Shown here: positions 52,678 through 61,539 of the stretch, piece after piece
Layout of the letters: each line of letters opens with the position of its first letter
How positions within the stretch are numbered: position 1 is the stretch's first letter
DNA from: Streptomyces caeruleatus
Lineage (GTDB): Bacteria; Actinomycetota; Actinomycetes; Streptomycetales; Streptomycetaceae
Direction: 5' to 3'
Length of the DNA stretch: 64,000 bases
Assembly: GCF_001514235.1 (NCBI RefSeq)
Contig: NZ_KQ948926.1
Coordinates: 491,861-555,860, forward strand
Position numbers and translations under genes: made by a program
The notes under the pieces: model-generated
Told to the model about the DNA's origin: nothing
The model's database searches: none
Seen by the model: only the letters and a program-made list of their open reading frames with translations

Positions 52678-53919
52678 TTACCCAACCACAGGGGGTGTAA
52701 GACAGTCTCTGGACAGCACCCGTGCGAGCGACCTGACCACCTCCGGCGCATAGTCCCCGGCGGCACCCAGCCGCAGTTCCTCCAGCGCCTTCAGCGGCCC
52801 TCCGGGCCCGGCATCGCGCGTCTTCTCCTCGTAGGCGTTGACCGCCCGCACGATCCGCGCGGCGACCGGCTGCTCCAGGCAGGGGTCGGCGAGCCGCTCC
52901 ACGACCATCGCCACCTGCGGGTTCACCCCGGTCTGCCGTACGACGGCCCCGCCCAGCAGCGCGATCCGGCGCTGCTCCTCGACGGGCAGTACGGCGGTGG
53001 CCCCGGCCGGTACCGGGTCGACCAGGCTGAGCTGCCCGATGTCGTGCATCAGGGCCGCGTACTCCAGCACGGTGAGCTCGGCCTCGGAAAGCCCCAGGTC
53101 CCGCCCCACCTCCCGGCTGAGTGCGGCCACCCGCCGGGCGTGGCCGGCCGGGGTGTACCCGGCGATCTCGGTGGCCCGGGCGAGGGAGGCGATGGTCTGC
53201 CGGTAGGTGGCCCGGACGGCGGCGTACCGGCGCAGGGACATCTGGGTGAGCAGAAGGGGAAGGGAGAAGACGGGCAGCGCCCACAGCCCGGCCACGGCGA
53301 CCGCGAGCGCCATCACCGCGCCCGTCGCGCAGACGGCCGAACCGATCCCCAGCGTCGCCCGCAGTTCGTCCCGCAGCAGCGGCCCGAACGGCCACCGGGT
53401 GCGGGAGTGCGCGAGCGCGGCGGCGAGCAGCGCGTCGCACAGGGCGGTGAGGGTGAGGATGGCGAGCAGCAGCAGGGCGTAGGCGGTGCCCCAGCCGTGG
53501 AACGTGCCCTGGTTGTACAGCGGTTGGAAGCAGACGGCCGCGAAGCCGACGGTCAGGACGCGCCGGGCGAGGTGGTCCAGGACGGGGCGGCCGCGCGCGA
53601 TGTGCGGCACGCTGCCGAGGAGCGAGGCGGCGAGGACGACGCCGATCACCTGGGCGACACCGTGCTGGGTGGACTGTCCGTCGTTCTCCCCCAGCAGGGC
53701 GTACGACAGCGCGGCGGCGGCGCCGAGCGGCGCGGCCTCCCGGCTCGCCGCTCCCGTCCAGCGGGCGAGTTCGCCGAGCGCGACGAGGATCCCGAAGGCG
53801 AGCGCCGTGCCGCGTTCGACGAGGCCGCTGCCCAGGGTCTCGACCAGGCAGACGGCGACGAGGAGGGCGGCGCCCGCGTGCACGAGACCGAGCAGGAGGC
53901 GTGGTCTCGGGGCGCTCAT
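52678..53919 (-). CDS. Membrane protein with degenerate HD-GYP domain
   Basis: The 413-aa protein has seven or so membrane helices (residues 5-205) and a C-terminal HD-like domain: GHARRVAALSREVG, then YAALMHDIGQLSLVDPV (HD pair). The HHE and GYP signatures are missing, where the sister protein has them, so catalysis is doubtful. The gene overlaps its HD-GYP sister by ATGA; the pair looks like a duplication in which one copy may be regulatory. Confidence 0.8.
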   Translation of the reverse strand: MSAPRPRLLLGLVHAGAALLVAVCLVETLGSGLVERGTALAFGILVALGELARWTGAASREAAPLGAAAALSYALLGENDGQSTQHGVAQVIGVVLAASLLGSVPHIARGRPVLDHLARRVLTVGFAAVCFQPLYNQGTFHGWGTAYALLLLAILTLTALCDALLAAALAHSRTRWPFGPLLRDELRATLGIGSAVCATGAVMALAVAVAGLWALPVFSLPLLLTQMSLRRYAAVRATYRQTIASLARATEIAGYTPAGHARRVAALSREVGRDLGLSEAELTVLEYAALMHDIGQLSLVDPVPAGATAVLPVEEQRRIALLGGAVVRQTGVNPQVAMVVERLADPCLEQPVAARIVRAVNAYEEKTRDAGPGGPLKALEELRLGAAGDYAPEVVRSLARVLSRDCLTPPVVG

Positions 53920-55217
53920 CGGTGCGCGCCCGGGGTGCTGGAGACGGACGGGCGCGGCGGGGGCACGGACGTCTCGTCGGCGGTCACGGCGGGGTGCCAT
54001 CCCTGCTGGTCCACGGCTCGGACGAGGGCGGTGACCATCCGGGAGTCGAAGTGCGAGCCCGCGCACTTCTCCAGCTCCCGCAGGGCGACCGGTACGGGCC
54101 GGGCCCTTGAGTACGACCGGTTGGACGTCATCGCGTCGAAGGCGTCCGCGACCGCCACCACCCGCGCCGACTCCGGGATCTGACTTCCCGCCAGCCCGTA
54201 GGGGTACCCGCTCCCGTCCAGCCGCTCGTGGTGGTGCAGTACGGCGGCCCGGGCCTCGCCGAGGAAGGAGATGCCCCGGACCATCTCGTGCCCGTACTCG
54301 GGGTGCAGCTCGATCACGCGCCGTTCCTCGGGTGTGAGCGGCCCGTCCTTGCGCAGCAGCCGCGTCGGCACCCCGAGCTTTCCGACGTCGTGCAGGATGC
54401 CGGCGAAGCGGAGCACCTCGACGCGCTCGTCGGCCATGCCCAGCTCACGCGCGATCATCATCGTGGCCTGTCCGACCCGCTCGCTGTGGCCGCGGGTGTA
54501 GCCGTCCTTGATGTCGACGGCCTGGACCAGCGCACGGATGGTCGCCTGATGGGCCGCGCGTTCCCGGTGGTACTGGGCGAACACCCACCAGGACACGCAC
54601 ATCGGCAGCAGCACGAGCAGCGCGGCGACGGGGCCGTAGGGGCTGCGCCACAGCACGGCCATCATCAGCCCGGCCAGACCGTGCACGGAGATCGGCGCGA
54701 GTGAGCGCAGGAACAGCCCCCGCCAGGCACGGCGAGCGGGCACGCGGTCGGCGAGCTTCAGGATCCCGCCGTCGAGCGCCGTCAGGACCAGGCAGAACGC
54801 CAGCACCGCGGCCCCGGCGGGCGCGAGCGCGTACGGGAAGTCGGACGCCTGTACGGCGTCGTGCTCGCCGAGCGCCCAGTGCACGCGGGCGGCCACCCAC
54901 ACCGCGATCACGAGCTGCGCCGCCCGCCACAGCCGTCGCAGCAGGTCCGGCCGGCCGGCGACCGGGGCGATCAGCGCCCCCGGCACCGCGACCAGGGCGG
55001 CGGCCGACGGAGGCAGCAGGAAGGCGCCGGCGAGGAGCACGGGATAGAACGAGCCGGACAGCCACGCGCCCCCGGCGTACAGCGCGGCGAGCAGGGCCGG
55101 CGCCCACCAGGGGGTGGGCGTCGTCGGCAGCGTGTGCAGACAGAACAGGGCGCCGAGGGTGACACAGACGACGTAGCCACGGACCCGTGCGGGTGTCGCC
55201 CTGGGTGTCGCCTCCAT
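53916..55217 (-). CDS. Membrane-bound HD-GYP domain phosphohydrolase
   Basis: The 433-aa protein has about seven membrane helices (20-215), then a full HD-GYP domain: GHSERVGQATMMIA, FAGILHDVGKLGVP (HD), LHPEYGHEMV, HHHERLDGSGYPYGL (HHE and GYP) and VADAFDAMTSNRSY. HD-GYP enzymes hydrolyse cyclic dinucleotides such as c-di-GMP, which controls development in Streptomyces. ATG at 55217 has GGGAGGG upstream. Confidence 0.88.
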   Translation of the reverse strand: MEATPRATPARVRGYVVCVTLGALFCLHTLPTTPTPWWAPALLAALYAGGAWLSGSFYPVLLAGAFLLPPSAAALVAVPGALIAPVAGRPDLLRRLWRAAQLVIAVWVAARVHWALGEHDAVQASDFPYALAPAGAAVLAFCLVLTALDGGILKLADRVPARRAWRGLFLRSLAPISVHGLAGLMMAVLWRSPYGPVAALLVLLPMCVSWWVFAQYHRERAAHQATIRALVQAVDIKDGYTRGHSERVGQATMMIARELGMADERVEVLRFAGILHDVGKLGVPTRLLRKDGPLTPEERRVIELHPEYGHEMVRGISFLGEARAAVLHHHERLDGSGYPYGLAGSQIPESARVVAVADAFDAMTSNRSYSRARPVPVALRELEKCAGSHFDSRMVTALVRAVDQQGWHPAVTADETSVPPPRPSVSSTPGAHR

Positions 55218-55324
55218 AACGTCCCTCCCCGGCAACGCGCTTCAAGCACGGCACCCTAGGGCGGGCAGGGGAGGTCCGCAGTCCGGGACAGCGGGATTAG
55301 CACGTTCGGGTGACGGCCGTGCGT

Positions 55325-55627
55325 TCAGGACTCCTGCGGGGTGGCCGTCACGTCGTGGTCGGGCACGGCCTGACCCGAGCGGATGAGGTCGAGCCGTCCC
55401 AGGACCTTGGCGCGCAGGTCCGTCGGCACGTCGTCATGTCCGCAGCAGCGCTTGACGAGCTTCTTCACGGCCTCTTCGAGCCCGTACTTCTCCAGGCACG
55501 GCGAGCACTCCGTGAAGTGCTGCTTGAACTTGTCGCGGTCGACGTCCGGCATCTCACTGTCGAGGAACTCGTAGAGATGATCGAGTACCTCACTGCAGTC
55601 CGTCTCGTGCGGCTCTCCGCAGCTCAT
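55325..55627 (-). CDS. rsrA: Redox-sensing zinc anti-sigma factor RsrA
   Basis: The 100-aa ZAS-type anti-sigma factor keeps C3, C11, H37, C41 and C44 (HFTECSPC), plus C61 and C62. Disulfide formation expels zinc and frees SigR under thiol-oxidative stress. S. coelicolor RsrA also has a Cys at 31, here Arg, which is not essential there. The start overlaps the end of sigR (ATGA). Confidence 0.96.
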   Translation of the reverse strand: MSCGEPHETDCSEVLDHLYEFLDSEMPDVDRDKFKQHFTECSPCLEKYGLEEAVKKLVKRCCGHDDVPTDLRAKVLGRLDLIRSGQAVPDHDVTATPQES

Positions 55628-56319
55628 GAGCCCGAGCCTTTCGCTTCGTTCGACTCTCCGGCGCCGGCCGGGACCAGCCCGCGCTCACGCGCGTAGTCCT
55701 CGAGCATGCCGCGCAGTTGACGGCGGCCCCGGTGCAGCCGGGACATCACCGTACCGATGGGTGTCCCCATGATGTCCGCGATCTCCTTGTACGCAAAGCC
55801 CTCTACGTCGGCGAGGTACACGGCGATACGGAATTCCTCGGGGATCGCCTGGAGCGCTTCCTTCACGTCCGAGTCGGGCAGGTGGTCGAGCGCCTGCGAC
55901 TCGGCGGAGCGCAGACCGGTCGACATGTGCGACTCGGCACGCGCGAGCTGCCAGTCCTCGATCTCCTCGGCCGCGGAGCGCTGGGGTTCACGCTGCTTCT
56001 TGCGGTACGAGTTGATGAAGGTGTTGGTGAGGATCCGGTACAGCCACGCCTTCAGGTTGGTGCCCTCGCGGAACTGGTGGAAGGACGCGTACGCCTTGGC
56101 GTACGTCTCCTGCACCAGGTCCTCGGCGTCGGCCGGGTTGCGCGTCATGCGCAGCGCGGCCGAGTACATCTGGTCGAGGAATTCGAGCGCGTCCCGCTCG
56201 AAGCGCGCGGTGCGCTCGGCGGTCGTCTCCGCGGACGTGTCCACGCTCATGCCCTGGCCCTCGGGCTGCTCCGCCTGGCCGTTGTCGGTCCCTGCGTCGG
56301 TACCGGGAACCGGACCCAC
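55624..56319 (-). CDS. sigR: Thiol-oxidative stress sigma factor SigR
   Basis: This ECF sigma factor of 231 aa has region 2 ([37 protein letters not shown]) and region 4 ([29 protein letters not shown]). It drives thioredoxin, mycothiol and proteolysis genes. The frame remains open upstream to 56484, which would add 55 residues. This matches the longer, unstable form (SigR') known in S. coelicolor, whose upstream start gives the same-sized extension. GTG at 56319 is chosen for the main form; its Shine-Dalgarno GAGGAG almost touches the start. Confidence 0.93.
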   Translation of the reverse strand: MGPVPGTDAGTDNGQAEQPEGQGMSVDTSAETTAERTARFERDALEFLDQMYSAALRMTRNPADAEDLVQETYAKAYASFHQFREGTNLKAWLYRILTNTFINSYRKKQREPQRSAAEEIEDWQLARAESHMSTGLRSAESQALDHLPDSDVKEALQAIPEEFRIAVYLADVEGFAYKEIADIMGTPIGTVMSRLHRGRRQLRGMLEDYARERGLVPAGAGESNEAKGSGS

Positions 56320-56576
56320 CTCCTCAAGATTGCGGGCAGGGCCGAAACCGGTCCCACCTGAATCGGAGGATAGACGACCTGCCGTGCCTGCCGCCCCTCG
56401 AATAGGAGCGGCCTTGGCCGCGTGCAGCACCGTCCATTCCAGGTCGGCACGGCTGCTGCGGCTCGGGCAGTAGGTCGAACCCATGCGGCGGACTTCCTCT
56501 CCTACGGCGTCGGCGCTGGTGCTTCAGCACCCGTGTCCGCCACAACAGAGGCCGGGCCCCCGACATTCCCGGGCCT

Positions 56577-57215
56577 TTACCCGAGTGACCCGACCCACTT
56601 CACGACACCGTCCGTGACGATCGCCACGGCCTCGTCCTGACCGAGGGGCGCGCGCTTGGGCACGGTGAACCCGTGATCGCCGTACGGCACCTCGACCATC
56701 TCGAAGTCCCCGGCCGGGAACTCCTCCGGTTTCCCGAAGGGATCGTTCCCGCCCTGTACGACGAGAGTCGGCACCCCGGACCCCAACAGCTCCTCGGCGC
56801 GGGACTTCTCGGGCTTGCCCGGCGGGTGGAGCGGGAAGCTGAGGGCGAGGACGGCGTGCGCCCCGAGTTCGACGGCCGTACGGCAGGCGACGCGGGCGCC
56901 GGCGCTGCGGCCACCGGAGATCACGGGGAGCCCGGGCGCGGCGAGCGCGGGCCACAGGCCCCGCCAGCCGACGTCGAGGGTCTTCGGCGCGGGCGCCACC
57001 TTCTTGCCGGCCACGCGCCAGGGCTGCTCGACGCGTGCGACGGTCACCCCGTGGGCGGGCAGGACCTCGGCCAGCGCGCGCAGGTCCCGGGCCTCGATGC
57101 CACCGCCGGCGCCGTGGCTCACCGCCAGCACGAGCCGGGGTTTCGGCGCCGGATGCCAGGTGACGCGGGCGTCCCCCGCGTCCGTGCCAACGATCTCGGT
57201 CGTCACATCAGTCAC
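56577..57215 (-). CDS. Alpha/beta-hydrolase-fold protein (KANL3/Tex30 type)
   Basis: The 212-aa protein has the strand LVLAVSHGAGGG, the nucleophile-elbow-like GGRSAGARVACRTA, an acidic strand LVVQGGNDPFGKP (Asp) and YGDHGFTVPKR (His), all elements of a serine hydrolase triad. The family has no defined substrate. GTG start. It lies upstream of sigR on the same strand (92-bp gap from 56485 to 56576). Confidence 0.82.
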   Translation of the reverse strand: MTDVTTEIVGTDAGDARVTWHPAPKPRLVLAVSHGAGGGIEARDLRALAEVLPAHGVTVARVEQPWRVAGKKVAPAPKTLDVGWRGLWPALAAPGLPVISGGRSAGARVACRTAVELGAHAVLALSFPLHPPGKPEKSRAEELLGSGVPTLVVQGGNDPFGKPEEFPAGDFEMVEVPYGDHGFTVPKRAPLGQDEAVAIVTDGVVKWVGSLG

Positions 57216-57336
57216 AACAGAAGAGTGTGCCCTCTTCGACGTAGGGTGTCCGACTGTGTGACGAGGCTGTCACTCCCCCGTGCGGGAGGGAGAGGCCTTC
57301 CTCGCGACCGGGGGCAGCGTCGACGAGGGGGACCCA

Positions 57337-58401
57337 TTGACCAGGACGACTGCGCTGGAGCACAAGCTCGCGCAGAGTCTCTATGTCATCGCCGTCCAGG
57401 ACGCCGGCTGGACGCCGACGTCCGTGTGCCGGCGGCTCGGCTGGAGCAGCGAGGAGTACGCGACGGCCATCCACGTCCTGTCCGGGCTGGGTCTGCTGGT
57501 GCGGACGACCGCCACGCCCAGCGGGTGGGCCTGCATGTCGTCCGAGTCCGCGCTGGACCACCTGCTCGCCGCCGACGCGCGTCGCGTGGCCGAGCTCGTC
57601 GAGCAGACCACCCGCACCCGCGAGGCGATGGTGCGGATGCTCACCGACTTCCACCCCATCCACGCGATGCGCCTGTCCGGCACCCAGGCCCAGCTCGTGG
57701 AGGGGACGACCAATATCGCGGCCGCCCTGGAGGACGCCGCCCAGCAGGCCCACGACGAGGTGATCTCGCTGCATCCCGGGCGCGGGGTGCCCGAGCACAT
57801 GGTGGAGGAGGGTCTGTCGCGCGACCGGCGGGCGCTGCGACGCGGTGTCGCCATGCGCACCGTCCATCTCGCCTCGTCCGCCGCGCAGCCCCATATGGGC
57901 GCGTACCTGCGGGAGTTGCAGAAGGCGGGCGGACGGGTCCGTACCGCCGTGACGCTGCCGCACCGGCTCATCGTCGTCGACCAGCACTTGGCGATCGTGC
58001 CCGCCACCGGCTCGGACGGGCAGCAGGCGGCCGTCGTCGTCTACGACCCCTACCTGGTCGAGGTGTTCCGCAGCCAGTTCGAGTACGCGTGGGCGCAGGC
58101 CGCCGCCTTCGACACGGGGGCGCGCTCCACCGTGGAGGAGGTCCCGGAGGGGCGGCCCGACCGGCGCCAGCGCGCTGTCCTGCGGCTACTCGCGGAGGGT
58201 CTGACCGACGAGGCGGTCGCGCGGCGCCTCGGTGTCTCCGACCGCACCGTCCGCCGGATGGTCAACGACCTGACCTCGACGCTCGGTGCCACCAGCCGGT
58301 TCCAGGTCGCCGTCCTCGCCGAGCGCGCCGGCTGGCTCGCGCCCGCGGATCTTGAGCAGGACGTGCGCGACGACTCCGGCGAGCAGTCCCCAGAAGGGTG
58401 A
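57337..58401 (+). CDS. LuxR-type HTH regulator with TrmB-like sensor region
   Basis: The 354-aa protein begins with a winged-helix-like segment (ALEHKLAQSLYVIAVQDAGWTPTSVCRRLGW), has a central phospholipase-D-like/TrmB sensor region (VISLHPGRGVPEHMVEEGLSRDRRALRRGVAMRTVH) and ends in a LuxR HTH (ALTDEAVARRLGVSDRTVRRMVNDL-like, residues about 285-330). TTG at 57337 follows GAGGGGGA. The last 216 bp are antisense to the 3' end of the BenE-type permease gene, its likely target. Confidence 0.85.
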   Translation: MTRTTALEHKLAQSLYVIAVQDAGWTPTSVCRRLGWSSEEYATAIHVLSGLGLLVRTTATPSGWACMSSESALDHLLAADARRVAELVEQTTRTREAMVRMLTDFHPIHAMRLSGTQAQLVEGTTNIAAALEDAAQQAHDEVISLHPGRGVPEHMVEEGLSRDRRALRRGVAMRTVHLASSAAQPHMGAYLRELQKAGGRVRTAVTLPHRLIVVDQHLAIVPATGSDGQQAAVVVYDPYLVEVFRSQFEYAWAQAAAFDTGARSTVEEVPEGRPDRRQRAVLRLLAEGLTDEAVARRLGVSDRTVRRMVNDLTSTLGATSRFQVAVLAERAGWLAPADLEQDVRDDSGEQSPEG

Positions 58402-59502
58402 GCCGATACCGGCGACCGTCACTCCGGAGGCCGTCGCGAGGAAGGTGATCACGGAGGCCTCGCGGTGGCGTTCGTCGGCGACCGTACGGGCCAGGCTGCC
58501 GGAGAGCGCCCCGAGCAGCGCCAGGCCGGCCAGGGTCGCCACGAGCGCCGTCGGCAGCCCGGTGAACAGGGCGACGAGCGTCGAGCCGAAGCAGCCCACG
58601 ACCAGGTAGCCGACGCCGCAGCTCACTCCGGCGATCCATCGCCTGGCGGGATCCCGGTGCGCCTCGGGCCCGGTGCAGATCGCGGCGGTGATGGCCGCCG
58701 GGTTGATCGCGTGCGAGCCGAAGGGCGCGAGCAGCGTCGAGACGACACCGGTCGTCGCGCACACCACGCGCTCGTTCGGCCGGTAGCCGTCGGCGCGCAG
58801 CACGGCCATCCCCGGCGCGTACTGACCGGCGAGCGTGGCGACGAGCAGCGGCACGCCGATGCCGATGAGCGCCCCCGCCGAGAAGTGCGGTGCCGTGAAG
58901 TGCGGTACGGCCAGGCCGGGGCCGGCGAGGTCCGCGCCCAGGCCGCCGCCGGCCCAGGCGGCGGCGAGCCCCGCGGCCAGGGCGCACATCACCGCGTAGG
59001 TCGGCCACAGGCGCTTGGCGAGCAGATAGGCGATCACCATCGCGCCCGCGAGCAGCGGGGCCGCGCGCAGCGAGGTGAAGATGGCCGTGCCGAACGAGAA
59101 GAGGATCCCGGCGAGCATCGCCGAGACGATTCCCTCCGGGATCCGGGCGAGGACCCGGGTGAACACCCCCGTGGCGGTCAGCACCGTGGCCGCGACGCCC
59201 GCGAAGAGGAAGGCGCCGACGGCCTCGGCGTAGTCGTGCTGCGCGAGGGCCGTGACCAGGATGGCCGCGCCCGGCGTGGAGAACGCCGTGATCACCGGCG
59301 TACGGCTCCACCAGCTCAGCCCCACACAGGTCAGGCCCGCGCCGACGGATATCGCCCACACCCATGACGAGGTCTGCGCCGGGCTCAGACCGGCCGCGTC
59401 GGCGGCGGCCAGGACGAGGGCGAGCGGCCCCGCGTAGGAGACCGCCATCGCCACCACGCCGGCGTTGACCGCGGACAAGGACACCGACCGCATCGATCGC
59501 AC
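58186..59502 (-). CDS. benE: Benzoate/H+ symporter-like permease (BenE family)
   Basis: The 438-aa protein has about 12 helices in residues 10-390 and BenE features: FSTPGAAILVTALA, AGILFSFGTAIF, FGSHAINPAAITAAICTGPEAH. The remaining 45 residues, encoded opposite the LuxR-type gene, are polar (GEDGDLEPAGGTERRGQ) and look like read-through rather than a domain. Substrate is a carboxylate by family; benzoate is not certain. Confidence 0.85.
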   Translation of the reverse strand: MRSMRSVSLSAVNAGVVAMAVSYAGPLALVLAAADAAGLSPAQTSSWVWAISVGAGLTCVGLSWWSRTPVITAFSTPGAAILVTALAQHDYAEAVGAFLFAGVAATVLTATGVFTRVLARIPEGIVSAMLAGILFSFGTAIFTSLRAAPLLAGAMVIAYLLAKRLWPTYAVMCALAAGLAAAWAGGGLGADLAGPGLAVPHFTAPHFSAGALIGIGVPLLVATLAGQYAPGMAVLRADGYRPNERVVCATTGVVSTLLAPFGSHAINPAAITAAICTGPEAHRDPARRWIAGVSCGVGYLVVGCFGSTLVALFTGLPTALVATLAGLALLGALSGSLARTVADERHREASVITFLATASGVTVAGIGSPFWGLLAGVVAHVLLKIRGREPAGALGEDGDLEPAGGTERRGQVVDHPADGAVGDTEAPRDRLVGQTLRE

Positions 59503-59542
59503 CGATCATCCCCATATGAAGGAGAACAAGGAAACTTCAGAC

Positions 59543-59611
59543 ATGGCGGACACCTCCCCCGTAGACATGGCCGCGCCACCCCACATGCTGCCGCACCGCA
59601 CGCGGCGGTGA
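59543..59611 (+). CDS. Possible 22-residue peptide upstream of the oxygenase
   Basis: An ATG with AAGGAA 9 nt upstream opens a short frame reading MADTSPVDMAAPPHMLPHRT and ending RR before a TGA; an in-frame ATG at 59516 would make it 31 residues. It faces away from benE and lies 135 bp before the oxygenase gene. It might be a leader or precursor peptide or chance. No homology can be judged at this length. Confidence 0.3.
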   Translation: MADTSPVDMAAPPHMLPHRTRR

Positions 59612-59746
59612 CGCGCCGGGACGCGTCCGCATCAGGCCGCGTCCCGTACCGGACAGGTGCGAGGTGTGACCGGTGCGGGTCATGGACGTTTCCGGACGGT
59701 CAACTCTCCTGTTCGCAGCCCTTGTTGGGGACGAAAGATCTTCCGC

Positions 59747-60769
59747 ATGACGACTACTGCGGAACCCCGTGCGGACCTCGCCGCGCTCACCCTCGACCCG
59801 TCCGACACCAAGCGCCTGGAAGGGTTGGTCCAGGTCGCGGCGCGACTGACGGACCCTCTGGAACAGGCCCTGCAGACCGAGGCGTTCGCCGCGCTCGCCG
59901 AGCGGCTGCCGGCCCGGCTGCGCGAGGGCATCGAGTCCTTCCGTGACACGCCGCCGGACCACGGCCTGCTCGTGGTGCGCGGACTGCCCGTCGGCGACAT
60001 CCCGCCGACCCCGGCGACGTACGGCTCCAACGTCCTCGGCGAGACGCACCCCTCCAGCCTGCTCGTGGCCCTGGTGGCGCACCCGCTGGGCGGGCTGATC
60101 GGGTACGAGGACGAGAAGTCCGGGGCGCTCGTGCACGACGTGTACCCGGTCCCCACCGACGCGGCCAAGCCCCTGAACTCCGGCTCCACGCTCTTCGACT
60201 TCCACACCGAGAACGTCCACCACCCGGTGCGTCCTTCGCACCTGGGCCTGCTGTGCCTGCGCCCCGACCACGACCGGCGGGCGGCCACCATGGTCGCCTC
60301 GGTCCGCGAGGCCGAGCCGCTGCTCTCGGCCGACGACCGCGAGCTGCTGCGCACCGACCGCTACCGCAGCCGCTTCCCGCTCTCCTTCACCCGGGGCCTC
60401 GCCGAGGACGAGCGTCCGGTGACCGAGCCGCACCCGGTGCTCACGGACGGCCCGGCCGACGCGCCCGGCACGCGGGTCCGTTTCAACATGCACAACACCT
60501 TCGGCACGGACCCCGAGGCCCAGGCGGCCCTGGAGCGCCTCAACCGCGCCATGCACACCGTGCACCGCGCGGTACGCGCCGACCGGGGCGAACTGCTCCT
60601 GGTCGACAACCGGATCGTCGTGCACGGCCGCAGCGACTTCACGCCGCGCTACGACGGCGACGACCGCTGGCTGCGCCGGTTCTACCCGTACCCCGGCGAG
60701 CTGCGGGCCGACGTGCTGGTCCGGGCCGGCGGCCGGGTGCTCAGCAAGGACAGCTACGCCCGTGCATGA
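59747..60769 (+). CDS. Fe(II)/2-oxoglutarate oxygenase (VioC/AsnO, clavaminate synthase-like)
   Basis: The 340-aa enzyme has the metal-binding H153-x-E155 in LFDFHTENVHHPVRPSHLGLLCLR, where the Glu instead of Asp and the following HP-x-RP pattern are typical of the amino-acid beta-hydroxylases VioC and AsnO, and a distal His in VDNRIVVHGRSDF plus an Arg for 2-oxoglutarate (RRFYPYP). It probably hydroxylates a free or carrier-bound amino acid. The stop overlaps the permease gene. Confidence 0.85.
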   Translation: MTTTAEPRADLAALTLDPSDTKRLEGLVQVAARLTDPLEQALQTEAFAALAERLPARLREGIESFRDTPPDHGLLVVRGLPVGDIPPTPATYGSNVLGETHPSSLLVALVAHPLGGLIGYEDEKSGALVHDVYPVPTDAAKPLNSGSTLFDFHTENVHHPVRPSHLGLLCLRPDHDRRAATMVASVREAEPLLSADDRELLRTDRYRSRFPLSFTRGLAEDERPVTEPHPVLTDGPADAPGTRVRFNMHNTFGTDPEAQAALERLNRAMHTVHRAVRADRGELLLVDNRIVVHGRSDFTPRYDGDDRWLRRFYPYPGELRADVLVRAGGRVLSKDSYARA

Positions 60770-61538
60770 CCTGACCCTCACCGCGGCGGTGCTGCTGTGC
60801 GTCGCCGCCGCGCTCGCGGGCTGGGTGGACGCGGTGGTCGGCGGTGGCGGGCTCCTCCAGGTGCCCGCCCTGCTGATCGCCTTCCCGCAGCTGGCCCCGG
60901 CGTACGCCCTCGGCACCAACAAGGCCGTCGGCGTCGTCGGCACGTCGGCGGCGGCGGTGACGTACGCCCGGCGGGCCGCGATCGACGTGCGGCTCGCGGC
61001 CCGGCTCGGCTCGGTCGCGGCCCTGGCCGCGGTGGCCGGGGCGTTCTTCGCGGCCGGCGTGAACAGCGAGGTCCTGCGCCCGGTGATCATGGTGCTGTTG
61101 CTCGCGGTCGCCGCCTTCGTCGTCCTGAAGCCGCAGTTCGGGCAGCGGCCGGGCGGCGCCGTGACCCGGCAGCGGGTCCTGGCCGCCGTCGTGGTCGTCG
61201 GGGCGGGCATCGGCTTCTACGACGGCCTGCTCGGCCCCGGCACCGGGACGTTCCTGGTGATCGGCCTGGTCGCGGTGCTGTCGATGGACATGGTCACGGC
61301 GTCGGCGACCGCGAAGGTCGTCAACGTCGGGACGAACCTGGGCGCGCTCGCGATGTTCACGTACCAGGGGACGGTGCTGTGGGCCCTCGCGCCCTTCATG
61401 GCGGTGTTCAACCTCGCGGGCGCCTCGGTGGGAGCCCGCATGGCACTCAAGCGCGGCAGCGGTTTCGTACGGGCGGTGCTGCTCGTCGTCGTGACCGTGC
61501 TCGTCGGCAAGCTCGCACTCGACCAATGGGGGACATGA
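60762..61538 (+). CDS. TSUP-family membrane permease
   Basis: The 258-aa protein has about eight helices and the TauE/SafE (DUF81) signature GWVDAVVGGGGLLQVPALLIAF...LGTNKAVGVVGTSAAAVTYARR in the first half, repeated as GFYDGLLGPGTGTFLVI in the second. Members export sulfonates, sulfite or organic anions. GTG start inside the oxygenase 3' end (8-bp overlap). As the middle gene of the three it may export or import the amino acid-derived product. Confidence 0.85.
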   Translation: MHDLTLTAAVLLCVAAALAGWVDAVVGGGGLLQVPALLIAFPQLAPAYALGTNKAVGVVGTSAAAVTYARRAAIDVRLAARLGSVAALAAVAGAFFAAGVNSEVLRPVIMVLLLAVAAFVVLKPQFGQRPGGAVTRQRVLAAVVVVGAGIGFYDGLLGPGTGTFLVIGLVAVLSMDMVTASATAKVVNVGTNLGALAMFTYQGTVLWALAPFMAVFNLAGASVGARMALKRGSGFVRAVLLVVVTVLVGKLALDQWGT

Positions 61539-61539
61539 G

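Noticed and set aside
56436..56440. SigR-dependent autoregulatory promoter (GGAAT on the minus strand)
   Set aside because: No GTT-type -10 element stands 18-19 bp downstream, so the consensus is not met.
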